A stretch of DNA of 28,984 nucleotides from RGDT01 sp964630925 (GCA_964630925.1 CAZVZK010000131.1:1-28984); one strand, 5' to 3'. Numbered from the stretch's first letter, positions 1 to 13,586 are shown. Notes: a model not told the origin generated them from the letters alone. Program-made: numbers and translations.

Positions 1-2
1 CG

Positions 3-1280
<1,278 letters not shown>

Positions 1281-1296
1281 TGGCATGCTGGTTGCA
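1281..1296 (+). promoter_or_regulatory. sigma-54 (RpoN) -24/-12 promoter
   Basis: TGGCATGCTGGTTGCA matches the RpoN consensus TGGCACG-N4-TTGCA/T at all but one position. The invariant GG (1282-1283) and GC (1294-1295) are exactly 10 bases apart. It starts at the base after the helicase stop codon. A start site would fall near 1307, about 50 bases before the ATG at 1359. No enhancer-binding site was identified. Confidence 0.7.
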
Positions 1297-1308
1297 AGGT
1301 ATTCCACA

Positions 1309-1323
1309 GGGGCGACTGGCCCC
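1309..1323. terminator. Weak stem-loop after the helicase gene
   Basis: GGGGC at 1309-1313 pairs with GCCCC at 1319-1323 around a 5-base loop. There is no T tract and the stem is only 5 bp, so this is a weak terminator candidate; it would lie at the start of a transcript made from the sigma-54 promoter. Confidence 0.2.
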
Positions 1324-1358
1324 ATTCGGACACAAAATTGAACAGAGGAGGCAATCGA

Positions 1359-1691
1359 ATGCGCACCTTCACCTTCGCCGTGGCCGCCCTGGCGATGCTC
1401 GCGATGACCGCCCAGAACGCCGACGCCCAGGTCATCGTCCGGTACGGCACCGCCTACCCGGCGTACAACACCTACTACGCCCCCGCCTACTCCTACGGGG
1501 GCTACGCCGCCCCGGCCTACGGGTACGCCCCTTACCGCTACGGATACGGCTATGGCGGCTACCCCGCCTACGGCTACGGCGGCTCCGGCGTCACCTTGAG
1601 CACCGGCAACTTCGCCTTCAGCTACGGCACGCCGGCCTACGGCTACGGCGGCTACGGCGGGCCGCGCTACTACGGCCGCCGCTGGCGCTGA
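1359..1691 (+). CDS. Small secreted Gly/Tyr/Ala-rich low-complexity protein
   Basis: A 110-aa product of unknown function. The ATG at 1359 is chosen over an in-frame TTG at 1338 because a strong Shine-Dalgarno AGAGGAGG (1344-1351) sits 7 bases upstream of it. Residues 1-23 form a clear signal peptide (MRTF, a hydrophobic Ala/Leu/Met core, then ADA before Gln24). The mature part is dominated by repeats such as YGGY, PAYGYG and AYGYAPYRYGYGYG, ending in Arg-rich YYGRRWR. Such Gly/Tyr-rich exported proteins may be structural or cell-surface components, but no family is recognised and no catalytic motif is visible. It is preceded by a sigma-54-type promoter, so it is probably expressed under specific conditions. 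It may share a transcript with the HEAT-repeat gene 118 bases downstream. Confidence 0.8.
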   Translation: MRTFTFAVAALAMLAMTAQNADAQVIVRYGTAYPAYNTYYAPAYSYGGYAAPAYGYAPYRYGYGYGGYPAYGYGGSGVTLSTGNFAFSYGTPAYGYGGYGGPRYYGRRWR

Positions 1692-1750
1692 CCTCGCCCA
1701 GATCGCCCATCCCGCCGGCATCTTCCGCAAGGTCCGGCTCAACCGCTCTT

Positions 1751-1802
1751 CCCCTCCCTGCCGATAACTCCTCCGTTCGGAGAAGCGTCGTCCAGGGAGG
1801 GG
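1751..1802 (+). promoter_or_regulatory. Inverted repeat overlapping the ribosome binding site of the next gene
   Basis: CCCCTCCCTG at 1751-1760 is the perfect reverse complement of CAGGGAGGGG at 1793-1802. The right arm contains the Shine-Dalgarno (GGGAGGGG, 1795-1802) of the gene starting at 1810, with a 7-base spacer. A smaller hairpin, CTCCGTTCGGAG (1771-1782), lies in the loop. Folding would hide the ribosome binding site; whether it is regulatory is inference. Confidence 0.5.
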
Positions 1803-1809
1803 ATTCGTC

Positions 1810-3318
1810 ATGATCCGGTCACGCTGGATCGCGGGCCTGGCCGGGGTGCTGGCATTCCTGGCACCGGCCTCCGCCGAGCCGTTCTTCAAGTCCAACCAGG
1901 TCATCACCGTGCAGGAGGGCACCGGCCCCGCCCGCAAGTGCAAGGTGCTGCGCACCTGGGCCGAGCGCGACGGCAGCCGCCTGTGCGAGGCCCAGGCCCT
2001 CGACACGGGCGAGAAACTGACCATCCTCGAGCCCAAGGCCGACGGCGCCACCAAGGCCCCCGTGCGCATCCTGCGCACCGCCAAGGCGCCCACCGCCAGC
2101 CCCTACGCCGGCATGGCCCCAGGCGCCGAGCCGCCCGTCGTGGCCAGCGAGTCGTTCGGCCAGGTCGAGCGCTGGGGCGAGGCCGACACCAAGAAGGCCG
2201 AGGCCGAGTCCGCCCGCCGCGTCGAGTCCGCCGCCCGCGCCACCCCGCCCCTGGCCCGCCAGGGCACGCCCGAGCCCGTCCTCGCGCCCGAGAAGTTCAC
2301 CAAGGTGCCCCTCCCGTCCTCGGCGGCGCCCACCCCGCCCCCCATCCAGACGGTGAGCAAGGCCGACGTGCCGCCCCCGCCCGGCCCGCTCGCCCCGCCG
2401 ATGGCCCGCCTCCCCGGCGACCCCGCCCCCAAACCCTCGATGTGGTCGCGCCTCACCGGCGTCGGCCTCACCGGCGGCGGCCTCGCCAGGCCGGCCCCGA
2501 GGGTCGAGACGCCCGCGCCCGAGCCACGGGCGCCGTTCGGCCACGCCTCGGTGAGTGCCGCACACGCCTTGATGGTGGAGGAGCAGCAGGCCGCCGGCAA
2601 GGGCAGGCCAACGAAGGTGGAGAGCACCCAGGGCGCCTTCCCCATGCCGCCGGCCGTCTCGCTGCCCGGCCGCCCGACGTGGACCGACTCCGGCGTCCCC
2701 GCCGGCATGAGCAACGCCTTCACCACCGGCGTCACCAGCCGCCCCGTCCCCGCCGACTTCGGCATCGGCTTCGGCGGCCCCGGCGCCTTCGAGCCGCGCC
2801 CGGCCGGCGTCCTGCCGCCGCCCCCGCCCCCGCCGGCGGAGATCCTCAAGGGCGCACCCCCCGACGTGCAGGCCATCATGCACGCCCAGCACCAGGCCAT
2901 GCTCGCCCAGTACAACGCCGCCATGCGTGGCCAGGCGCCCGCCGCCCCCCGCCCCGTGCAGCCCCACCCGGTGGAGCACGAACACGCCACCGTGGTCGTC
3001 ATGGCGCCACCCAGCCCCGCCGTCGGATTGATCGCCACGCTCCAGAAGTCGCCGCTGCCTTCGGAGCGCGAGATGGCCGCCGACCAGCTCAAGCGTATGG
3101 ACTGGAAGTCGGACGGCGGCGTGGTCGCGGCCCTCGCCCGGTCCGCCCAGACGGACCCGGCCCCGATGGTCCGCGTCTCGTGCGTGCGTGCCCTGGGTTA
3201 CATGAAGGCCAACACCCCCGAGGCGATCCAGACCCTGGAGGCCCTCACGGCCGATCAGGACGCCCGCGTCCGCTCCGAGGCCGCCGAGACGCTCTCCTCC
3301 ATGAAGAGGAAGCGCTGA
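1810..3318 (+). CDS. Exported proline-rich protein with C-terminal HEAT repeats
   Basis: A 502-aa protein started by ATG with the SD GGGAGGGG 7 bases upstream. Residues 1-22 are a signal peptide ending ASA before EPFF. Residues ~23-75 form a small conserved-looking domain (FFKSNQVITVQEG, then CKVLRTW and QALDTGEKLTI); comparable N-terminal segments occur in other planctomycete proteins (recalled). Residues ~80-400 are Pro/Ala-rich and low in complexity, including a run of prolines near 338-345, and are probably disordered. The last ~100 residues carry two or three HEAT-like helical repeats (SEREMAADQLKRMDW, MVRVSCVRALGYM, DARVRSEAAETLSSM), which usually mediate protein-protein contact. Likely extracytoplasmic scaffold; the specific role is unknown. 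A 19-bp hairpin follows the stop. Confidence 0.75.
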   Translation: MIRSRWIAGLAGVLAFLAPASAEPFFKSNQVITVQEGTGPARKCKVLRTWAERDGSRLCEAQALDTGEKLTILEPKADGATKAPVRILRTAKAPTASPYAGMAPGAEPPVVASESFGQVERWGEADTKKAEAESARRVESAARATPPLARQGTPEPVLAPEKFTKVPLPSSAAPTPPPIQTVSKADVPPPPGPLAPPMARLPGDPAPKPSMWSRLTGVGLTGGGLARPAPRVETPAPEPRAPFGHASVSAAHALMVEEQQAAGKGRPTKVESTQGAFPMPPAVSLPGRPTWTDSGVPAGMSNAFTTGVTSRPVPADFGIGFGGPGAFEPRPAGVLPPPPPPPAEILKGAPPDVQAIMHAQHQAMLAQYNAAMRGQAPAAPRPVQPHPVEHEHATVVVMAPPSPAVGLIATLQKSPLPSEREMAADQLKRMDWKSDGGVVAALARSAQTDPAPMVRVSCVRALGYMKANTPEAIQTLEALTADQDARVRSEAAETLSSMKRKR

Positions 3319-3342
3319 GCCGGTCCGGCTCGACGACGCAAC

Positions 3343-3386
3343 GGCCGGTGCGGGTCAATCGTTCGCGCGATTGACCCGCACCGGCC
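3343..3386. terminator. Perfect 19-bp inverted repeat, probable terminator
   Basis: Bases 3343-3361 and 3368-3386 are perfect reverse complements around the 6-base loop TTCGCG. The hairpin begins 25 bases after the HEAT-repeat gene stop and ends 19 bases before the next ATG. There is no T tract, so it may be a terminator working without one, a processing or stability hairpin, or a copy of a repeat. Confidence 0.5.
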
Positions 3387-3405
3387 CGCCCGCTTGAATA
3401 CCCGG

Positions 3406-4905
3406 ATGCACGAGGCCTTCCTCTCCGACATCTGCGCCAACCCCGACGACGACGCCCCGCGCCTCGTCTACGCCGACTGGATCGACGACCACGGCGAGGA
3501 GGAACGCGCGGAATTCATCCGCACGCAGGTCGCCGCCCTGAAGCCCGGCCTGACGCGCCGCCAACGGGCCGACCTCCGCTCGCACGCCAGGCTCCTCCTC
3601 ATGGGCAACGGCGGAGACTGGAGCGAGCCGCTCGGTGACATGCCGGGCGTCGGCCGCATCCGCTTCCGCCGCGGCTTCGTCTCCTCCTGCGACATCACCC
3701 TGCACGCACGCGGCATCGAGGCACGCGCCCGCCGCATCCTCTCCTCCCAGCCCGTCCGCTTCATGCGGCTGTACGACACCACCCTCCCCCGCCTGCGCGC
3801 CTTCCTCCGCTGCCCGCTCGTGTCGCGCCTGCGCGGCCTGGGTGTCTGCTCAGACGACCCGCTCGGCCCCGGCCTCGCCAGGATGCTCGCCGCCTCCCCT
3901 CACGTCCAGCAGCTCGAACGCCTCGACATCGCCGACCAGGAAATCGGCGACGCCGGCCTGATTGCGCTGGCCCGCGCCCGCAAACTGTACCCCCTCCGGA
4001 CGCTCAACGTAGCCACCAACGCCCTCGGCCCGCTAGGCGTCCACGTCCTCGCGCTCGCGCTTCCCCTCGCCTCCACGCCCGCTTTGCGCGAACTGTGGAT
4101 CGACGCCAACGCACTCGGCCCCGACGGCGCACGCGACCTCGCCGCCTGCCCCGCCCTTGCCGGACTGCGCGAGATCCACCTCTCCGAGACCGAGGTCGGC
4201 GACGCCGGCGCCGAGGCCCTCGCCCGCTCGCCGCACCTGGCCCGCCTCCGCGAGCTGGATCTGCACACCGCCGGCCTCGGCGACGGCGGCGCCGCCGCCC
4301 TCGGCGCGTCGCCCCACCTCCACCGCCTCCGCATCCTTCACCTGAGCGGCAACGATATCCGCGTCGGGGGGGCGGCTGCCCTGGCGCGCGGCGACATCCT
4401 GACGACGGTCCGCGAGCTGAACCTCGTTGACGTGCCGCTCGGCCCGTACGCCGTCGCCCTCCTCCTCGGCTCCGGCAAGCTCGGGCGCGTCGCCGAGATC
4501 TGCCTCGCCCGCAACGGCCTCGGGCCCGACGCCGGCGCGATATTTGCACGCTCGCACCTCCCCTCACTGCACACGCTGTCGCTGTCCGACAACGGCCTCG
4601 GCGACGGTGCAGTCAGGGCGTTGTTGGCCGCGCCCTGGCTCGGACAGTTGCGTAGCCTGTACCTCGACGACAACGGCCTGACCGACGAGGCGGCCCGCCT
4701 CCTCGCCGCCCAGCCGGCGCTCGGGGGGCTCATCCACCTGTCCCTCGGCGGCAACGGGCTGACGGACGAGGGCGCCGTCGCCCTGTGCGACTCACCCCAC
4801 CTGGGGCGTCTCAAGATGCCCTGGCTGAGCGACAACCCCATCCGCCGCAGGGGCCGCGCACGCCTCCGCGAACGCTTCGGCCACGAGGCCAACGGCCTCG
4901 GCTGA
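3406..4905 (+). CDS. TIGR02996-domain leucine-rich-repeat protein
   Basis: A 499-aa protein from the ATG at 3406; an in-frame TTG at 3394 is less likely because the TIGR02996 domain normally begins right at M-x-EAFL. Residues 1-45 (EAFLSDICANPDDDAPRLVYADWIDDHG, split here as EAFLSDICANP and DDDAPRLVYADW) match this short leader domain, known chiefly from Gemmata-type planctomycetes. Residues ~90-490 are about a dozen ribonuclease-inhibitor-like LRRs with the pattern LRELxLxxNxLGDxGAxAL. No signal peptide or membrane segment is seen, so it is probably cytoplasmic and a protein-binding scaffold. No clear SD is present; the 19-bp hairpin sits just upstream. It is 23 bases from the trehalose synthase start, so co-transcription is possible, though no functional link is evident. 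Confidence 0.85.
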   Translation: MHEAFLSDICANPDDDAPRLVYADWIDDHGEEERAEFIRTQVAALKPGLTRRQRADLRSHARLLLMGNGGDWSEPLGDMPGVGRIRFRRGFVSSCDITLHARGIEARARRILSSQPVRFMRLYDTTLPRLRAFLRCPLVSRLRGLGVCSDDPLGPGLARMLAASPHVQQLERLDIADQEIGDAGLIALARARKLYPLRTLNVATNALGPLGVHVLALALPLASTPALRELWIDANALGPDGARDLAACPALAGLREIHLSETEVGDAGAEALARSPHLARLRELDLHTAGLGDGGAAALGASPHLHRLRILHLSGNDIRVGGAAALARGDILTTVRELNLVDVPLGPYAVALLLGSGKLGRVAEICLARNGLGPDAGAIFARSHLPSLHTLSLSDNGLGDGAVRALLAAPWLGQLRSLYLDDNGLTDEAARLLAAQPALGGLIHLSLGGNGLTDEGAVALCDSPHLGRLKMPWLSDNPIRRRGRARLRERFGHEANGLG

Positions 4906-4928
4906 CCCACCCACCGAAGGATCGGCCC

Positions 4929-8162
<3,234 letters not shown>

Positions 8163-8166
8163 CCGT

Positions 8167-9231
8167 TCACAGGTAGAAGAAGTTGGTCGGCAGCAGCTTC
8201 TCACGCAGCAGCTTGCCGAAGCGGCTCTCGCGGCCGAGGGCCGGCGTGATCAGGTGCATTCGGTAGCTCGGGTCGTAGGGGACCTTGGAGACGACGCCCG
8301 CGTAATGCTCCACCGTGGAGAACAGGTAATCGGTCGGCCCCATCTCCAGCAGCCCGGTCAGGACCTGCATCGCCTGGAGCGATTCCGGGCTGGGCCTGCG
8401 GAAGAAGCCGGTGAAGCCCTTCAGCGACTTGCCGTACCCCTCCGTCGCCTCCTTGACCGCCTCGTACACGATGTCGATGGGCGACTCGACGTGGCCGACG
8501 AGCTGCATCAGGTCGGGCCGGTAGTTGAGCATGTTCTCCATCTCCATCGGCGACATCGCCCGCGGGCTCGAGCCGAAAGCGCTCTTGCCGTCGAGCATCA
8601 GGGCGGCGGCCTCGTAGGCGGTGACGGCGAACTCGGAGCAGAACATGTTCGGCCGCGTGTTCGACTCGCCGTTGACGTAGGCGAGGACCCCACGCAGGAA
8701 CTTCTCCGTGGGCGTCGAGAAGACCCGGTTCAGCAGGGTGTTGCGCTGGGCGTGCGGGTCGCGGAACGAGGAGATGGCGGCCCCGAACAGGCTGTACTTG
8801 CCCCCCTTGGAGCCGGGCCGGTTGGTGGCGAGGTTGGTGGCGACATGGACGACGGCGGCGCGGAGGCGTGGGTCGTTGCATCGGTAGACGATGTAGCGCT
8901 CATGCGCCCGGCTCTGGAGGGTGGCGATGATGACGCCCTCGCCGACGGCCTCGGCCATGTTGCCGTGGTCGATCACGAGGGCGGCGTGCTCGGAGGTGGA
9001 GCTGCCGAGGTTCTTGAAGACGATCTTCTCCTTCTTGCGGAACCACCCGTTATCGACCTTCACGACCTCGTCGGCCTTGAGGGTACGCTGGGCGCCGGTG
9101 ATGATCTTCTCGACGGCGTGCTTGGCGGTCTCGGGGAAGATCTTCTTGATGAGCAGGTCGGCGGGCTGGAGCTGGTTGAACGGCACGTCGGGCAACGCCG
9201 AGAACTGGTGATAGTTGTCGATGACCGGCAT
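8167..9231 (-). CDS. YiiX/YebB-like permuted NlpC/P60 (papain-fold) cysteine hydrolase
   Basis: A 354-aa protein. The start at 9231 (MPVIDNYH) has GGGAGGT about 8 bases upstream; the frame stays open further up, through repeat DNA that is unlikely to be coding. The pattern of a circularly permuted papain fold is visible: a His82 strand (SEHAALVIDHG) with Glu94 soon after (MAEAVGEGV), and the putative nucleophile Cys198 far downstream in NMFCSEFAVTAY. Members of this group (peptidase C92, YiiX, YaeF) are predicted amidases or thioesterases acting on peptides or lipids; no substrate can be assigned. No signal peptide is obvious. Residues ~210-354 extend past the usual fold and are unassigned. 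It is convergent with treS and has its own upstream gap of nearly 500 bases. Confidence 0.7.
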   Translation of the reverse strand: MPVIDNYHQFSALPDVPFNQLQPADLLIKKIFPETAKHAVEKIITGAQRTLKADEVVKVDNGWFRKKEKIVFKNLGSSTSEHAALVIDHGNMAEAVGEGVIIATLQSRAHERYIVYRCNDPRLRAAVVHVATNLATNRPGSKGGKYSLFGAAISSFRDPHAQRNTLLNRVFSTPTEKFLRGVLAYVNGESNTRPNMFCSEFAVTAYEAAALMLDGKSAFGSSPRAMSPMEMENMLNYRPDLMQLVGHVESPIDIVYEAVKEATEGYGKSLKGFTGFFRRPSPESLQAMQVLTGLLEMGPTDYLFSTVEHYAGVVSKVPYDPSYRMHLITPALGRESRFGKLLREKLLPTNFFYL

Positions 9232-9307
9232 GAGCTGGACCTCCCGAATGGGTGTGCGGATCCCTGGGCACGGGAACGAAGGGCGTGGGGCGTGGGGCGG
9301 TGCTGTC

Positions 9308-9411
9308 GTCGGCCGGGTTGAGCGAGGCACCGGCCGAGCGAAGCCCGACGTGAGTGCGTGGCGCGCCGCGTCGGGCTTCGCGGGCGATGCACCCGACTCA
9401 ACCCGGCCGAC
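9308..9411. repeat. Nested inverted repeat element
   Basis: Outer arms 9308-9322 and 9397-9411 (15 bp, gtcggccgggttgag and its complement) enclose inner arms 9338-9350 and 9369-9381 (13 bp, gcgaagcccgacg and its complement); both pairs are perfect. The modules gccgggttgag and cgaagcccgacg recur near 24971-25020, which suggests a dispersed repeat family. Confidence 0.7.
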
Positions 9412-9604
9412 CCGATAACCCGGCACGCGCACGGCACCGAATCCCTCCGCGTCACGCCCTTTGCGCGGAGTGACAGTGTGAGACGATACCATTCCCTAGG
9501 GCGGGCCGGCCCCTGTGTCAAACGCGTGCGGGGGCATTCAAGGGGCGTGGCGACGAAAAGTCACCGACGTCTCTCGCGGGGCGTGAGTATTGAGGTTCAG
9601 CGAC

Positions 9605-9622
9605 GGCCGGGGCGTCCCGGCC
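9605..9622 (-). terminator. Candidate terminator stem-loop downstream of the DUF1501 gene
   Basis: GGCCGGG (9605-9611) pairs with CCCGGCC (9616-9622) around a 4-base loop. It lies about 90 bases past the stop of the minus-strand DUF1501 gene. There is no T tract. Confidence 0.3.
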
Positions 9623-9710
9623 CTGGCGTCGCCCCTGTGTCCTGGGGATCGCAGAGCCTCACCCGACCTTGATTCTGATCGCGGTGGCGGCCCCAACAGC
9701 CCACGGCCGC

Positions 9711-11039
<1,329 letters not shown>

Positions 11040-11050
11040 CACGACGGCCC

Positions 11051-13303
11051 TCAATCGATGTGCAGGAATTCGTTGCTGCCCAGCAGCACCTGGGCGTACT
11101 CCGTCCAGCCCGCCGCGCCGGACTCCTTGAGGAACGCCAGCCCCAGCCGCACCTCGGCGTCCGTCGCCGGGCGGGCGTACAGCAGCTGGTAAGCGTGGCG
11201 GATACGTGCCTCGTCGCCGGGCGTCCTGGCGAGGCGGGCGGCGAGCGCGGCCGCCTGCCGCTTCATGAACGGGCTGTTGAGGATGTAGAGCTGCTGCAAC
11301 GGCGTCGTGGTCGGCGTGCGCGCGGCGCTGTGCGTCGTGGCGTCCGGGGCGTCGTTGAGGCGCAAGAGGTCCGGCAGCTCGCGGCGTTTGATCGAGGCGT
11401 ACACCGTCCGCCGTCCGTTGCCCGGCTCGTCCAGGGCCACCGCCGGGCCGCCCATCGTGTCGTCACGGCCCGTGCCGAAGGTGATGACGGCGTCGCGCCA
11501 CGCCTCCACCTCCAGGCGTCGGCGCGGCATGCGCGCCAGCCACCTGTTCTCGGGGTCGCGCGTGTCGCGCGCCTGGCTCGATTGCCGGTACGCCGCCGAC
11601 AGGACGATCTCGCGGTGCAGCCATTTCAGCGACCAGCCGGCGTCGATGAACCGTGATGCGAGGTCGTCGAGTAGCTCGGGGTGCGACGGCCTGTCGCCCT
11701 GCGCCCCGAAGTCGCTCGGCGTCGTGACGATGCCGCGTCCGAAGTGGTGCTGCCACACACGGTTGACGATCACCCGCGCCGTCAGCGCCTTCGCGTCCGA
11801 CGTGATGGCCCGCGCCAGCTCGAACCGGCCGCTCCCCTTGGTGAATGGCTTCGGGGCATCCGGCGACAGGACGGCGAGGAAGCGGCGCGGCACGGCGGGG
11901 CCGGGGCTGCCGGGGTTGCCGCGGATCTGCAACGCCACGTCCTGCGGGCCGGGGCGGTACTCCAGCTTCGTGCGGTCCGGCCCGTCGGGCAGGACGAGCA
12001 GGCTCGCCTCGATGACGCCGGGCGCCATCGGTGTGCCGAAGTGGGGGGTCGCCCGCAGCCGCCTCGCCTCGGACTCCAGCGCCACCGCCTCCTTGGTGGC
12101 CGACTTCTCCTTGCGGAGCTGGGCGAGCCTCGCCTCGATGACGGTGAGGCGGGCCTTCGCCTCCCGCACCGGCTTCTCCACCCCTTCGGGCAGCAGGGAA
12201 ACGTCGGCCTGGCGCGAGCTGGCGAGGACGCCGGCGAGGGCGTAGTAGTCGGCGGCGGTGATGGGGTCGAACTTGTGGTCATGGCACCTCGCGCAGGCGA
12301 CGGTCAGGCCGAGGAACGTGCTGCCGAGCGTGTGGATGCGCTCCTCCCACTCCTCGGCGACGACACCCTTGATCTGCGTGTGGTCGAGCTTCAGCTCCTT
12401 CCAGTAGTTCGGGCTGATGCCGAGGAAGCCCAGCGCGGCTCGTTCCGTCGGGGCGCCGCCCATCTGGTCGGCGGCGAGCTGCTTCTGCACGAACTCGTCG
12501 TAGGGCACGCCCTCGTTGAAGGCCCGCACCACCCAGTCGCGGTACAGCCACCGCGCCCCCTTGGCGTCGGCCCAGTCCTCGGCCACGTCACAATACCGCA
12601 CCAGGTCCAGCCACAGCCGGCCCCAGCGTTCGCCGTGGCGCGGCGACGCCAGCAGGCGATCCACGAGCCGGGCGTACGCATCGGGTGACGCATCGTTGAC
12701 GAACGCATCGACCTCGTCCGGCGTCGGGGGTAGGCCGGCGAGGGCGAACGACAGCCGGCGGGCGAGCGTGCGGCGGTCCGCCTCGGGCGCCGGCGACAGC
12801 CCCGCCTTCTCCATCGCGGCGAGGAGGAAGTTGTCGGTGCGTGTTCGTGCCCACGCCCCATCACGCACGGCGGGCGGGGCGTGCGTCTTGAGCGGCGCGA
12901 TGGACCAGAACGTCTTGCCGGCGGCGATGTCGATGCCGGCCTTCGGCGGGGCGGCGGACGGGCCGGGGTAGGGCAGGCCGCGTTTGACCCACTCCTCCAA
13001 CACGCGGACCTCGGCGGGCGGCAGCTTGCCCCTGGGCGGCATGCTGACGGCCGCGTGTGTCTGCCGCACGGCCTGGATGAGGAGGCTCTTGTCCGGTTGG
13101 CCGGGGACGGCGGCCGGGCCCGTGTCGCCGCCGGTGAGGATGGCGGCGCGGCCATCGAGGAGGAGGCCGCCACGCTGCTTCTTCGTGCGCGTGGAGTGGC
13201 ATTCCAGGCAGCGTGCGGCCAGGACGGGGCGGACGGCCCTCTCGAAGAAGGCGAGGTCCTCGGGGGACGCGGACAGTGCCAGGAGGACGGCGAGGTGGGT
13301 CAT
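11051..13303 (-). CDS. Planctomycete cytochrome C / DUF1549 / DUF1553 protein
   Basis: A 750-aa exported protein. The start MTHLAVLLAL at 13303 gives a short signal peptide (to about Ala12); the frame is open to 13771 but the extra codons run through palindromic repeat DNA and are rejected. Domains in order: a cytochrome-C-like domain with the heme motif CLECH at 32-36 and a distal MPP motif; DUF1549 around 150-370 (LARRLSFALAGLPPTPDEVDAF, RHGERWGRLWLDLVRY) with a second motif CARCHDHKFDP near 335; and DUF1553 from ~480 to the end (ARVIVNRVWQHHFGRGIV, SDFGAQGDRPSHPELLDDLA). The family is thought to act outside the cytoplasm, possibly in polysaccharide metabolism or redox chemistry, but its reaction is unproven. 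A DUF1501 partner follows in the same operon. Confidence 0.93.
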   Translation of the reverse strand: MTHLAVLLALSASPEDLAFFERAVRPVLAARCLECHSTRTKKQRGGLLLDGRAAILTGGDTGPAAVPGQPDKSLLIQAVRQTHAAVSMPPRGKLPPAEVRVLEEWVKRGLPYPGPSAAPPKAGIDIAAGKTFWSIAPLKTHAPPAVRDGAWARTRTDNFLLAAMEKAGLSPAPEADRRTLARRLSFALAGLPPTPDEVDAFVNDASPDAYARLVDRLLASPRHGERWGRLWLDLVRYCDVAEDWADAKGARWLYRDWVVRAFNEGVPYDEFVQKQLAADQMGGAPTERAALGFLGISPNYWKELKLDHTQIKGVVAEEWEERIHTLGSTFLGLTVACARCHDHKFDPITAADYYALAGVLASSRQADVSLLPEGVEKPVREAKARLTVIEARLAQLRKEKSATKEAVALESEARRLRATPHFGTPMAPGVIEASLLVLPDGPDRTKLEYRPGPQDVALQIRGNPGSPGPAVPRRFLAVLSPDAPKPFTKGSGRFELARAITSDAKALTARVIVNRVWQHHFGRGIVTTPSDFGAQGDRPSHPELLDDLASRFIDAGWSLKWLHREIVLSAAYRQSSQARDTRDPENRWLARMPRRRLEVEAWRDAVITFGTGRDDTMGGPAVALDEPGNGRRTVYASIKRRELPDLLRLNDAPDATTHSAARTPTTTPLQQLYILNSPFMKRQAAALAARLARTPGDEARIRHAYQLLYARPATDAEVRLGLAFLKESGAAGWTEYAQVLLGSNEFLHID

Positions 13304-13333
13304 CAGGTGGGCCTCGCGGGGGTGAGGATGTTC

Positions 13334-13363
13334 ATGGTACCGGCGGGCCCGGCCGGCGGGCAA
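13334..13363 (-). promoter_or_regulatory. Possible sigma-70 promoter of the DUF1553-DUF1501 operon
   Basis: On the minus strand TTGCCC (13358-13363) is followed after 18 bases by TACCAT (13334-13339). Each hexamer matches consensus at four of six positions. It lies about 30 bases upstream of the start at 13303 and next to the nested palindrome. Confidence 0.3.
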
Positions 13364-13380
13364 GGGAATAACCGTGAGGG

Positions 13381-13510
13381 CGCCCACCCCTGGAAGGGGT
13401 TGGCGACAAGCCCAAGGCCCCTGAAGGGGCCTGAGGACGAGCGCTGACCTGCTTTCAGCCCCCTTCGAGGGGGCTTTCGGCTCGTAGCCCACCCCTTCCA
13501 GGGGTGGGCG
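13381..13510. repeat. Nested palindromic element, about 130 bp
   Basis: Perfect 20-bp terminal inverted repeats (13381-13400 and 13491-13510) enclose two further hairpins: AGGCCCC/GGGGCCT at 13415-13432 and AGCCCCCT/AGGGGGCT at 13457-13475. Shorter arms ACGAGC (13438-13443) and GCTCGT (13480-13485) flank the second. There is no open frame. It lies between divergently transcribed genes. Confidence 0.75.
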
Positions 13511-13518
13511 TTCGCCCC

Positions 13519-13547
13519 TTGACAAGGCGGCCCCGGTGCGGTGTGAT
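13519..13547 (+). promoter_or_regulatory. Sigma-70-type promoter
   Basis: A perfect -35 TTGACA (13519-13524), a 17-base spacer, then TGTGAT (13542-13547; four of six to TATAAT). A start near 13554 would leave about 33 bases before the ATG at 13587. It begins 9 bases after the nested palindrome. Confidence 0.55.
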
Positions 13548-13586
13548 GAGGGCATCACCTCTCCCATCTTCGCGGAGTCAGCCCCG

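Larger units (their letters stand above)
9232..9710. other. Gene-free gap with repeat DNA between two minus-strand genes
   Basis: No convincing gene lies here. It holds the nested inverted repeat at 9308-9411 and a stem-loop at 9605-9622. On the minus strand a perfect TTGACA (9516-9521) could be a -35 box for the cysteine hydrolase, but the hexamer 17 bases on is a poor TAGGGA, so no promoter is claimed. The rest shows no clear signal. Confidence 0.6.

Noticed and set aside
9231..9492. N-terminal extension of the cysteine hydrolase to 9492
   Set aside because: It would translate the nested inverted repeat; the ATG at 9231 has its own SD.
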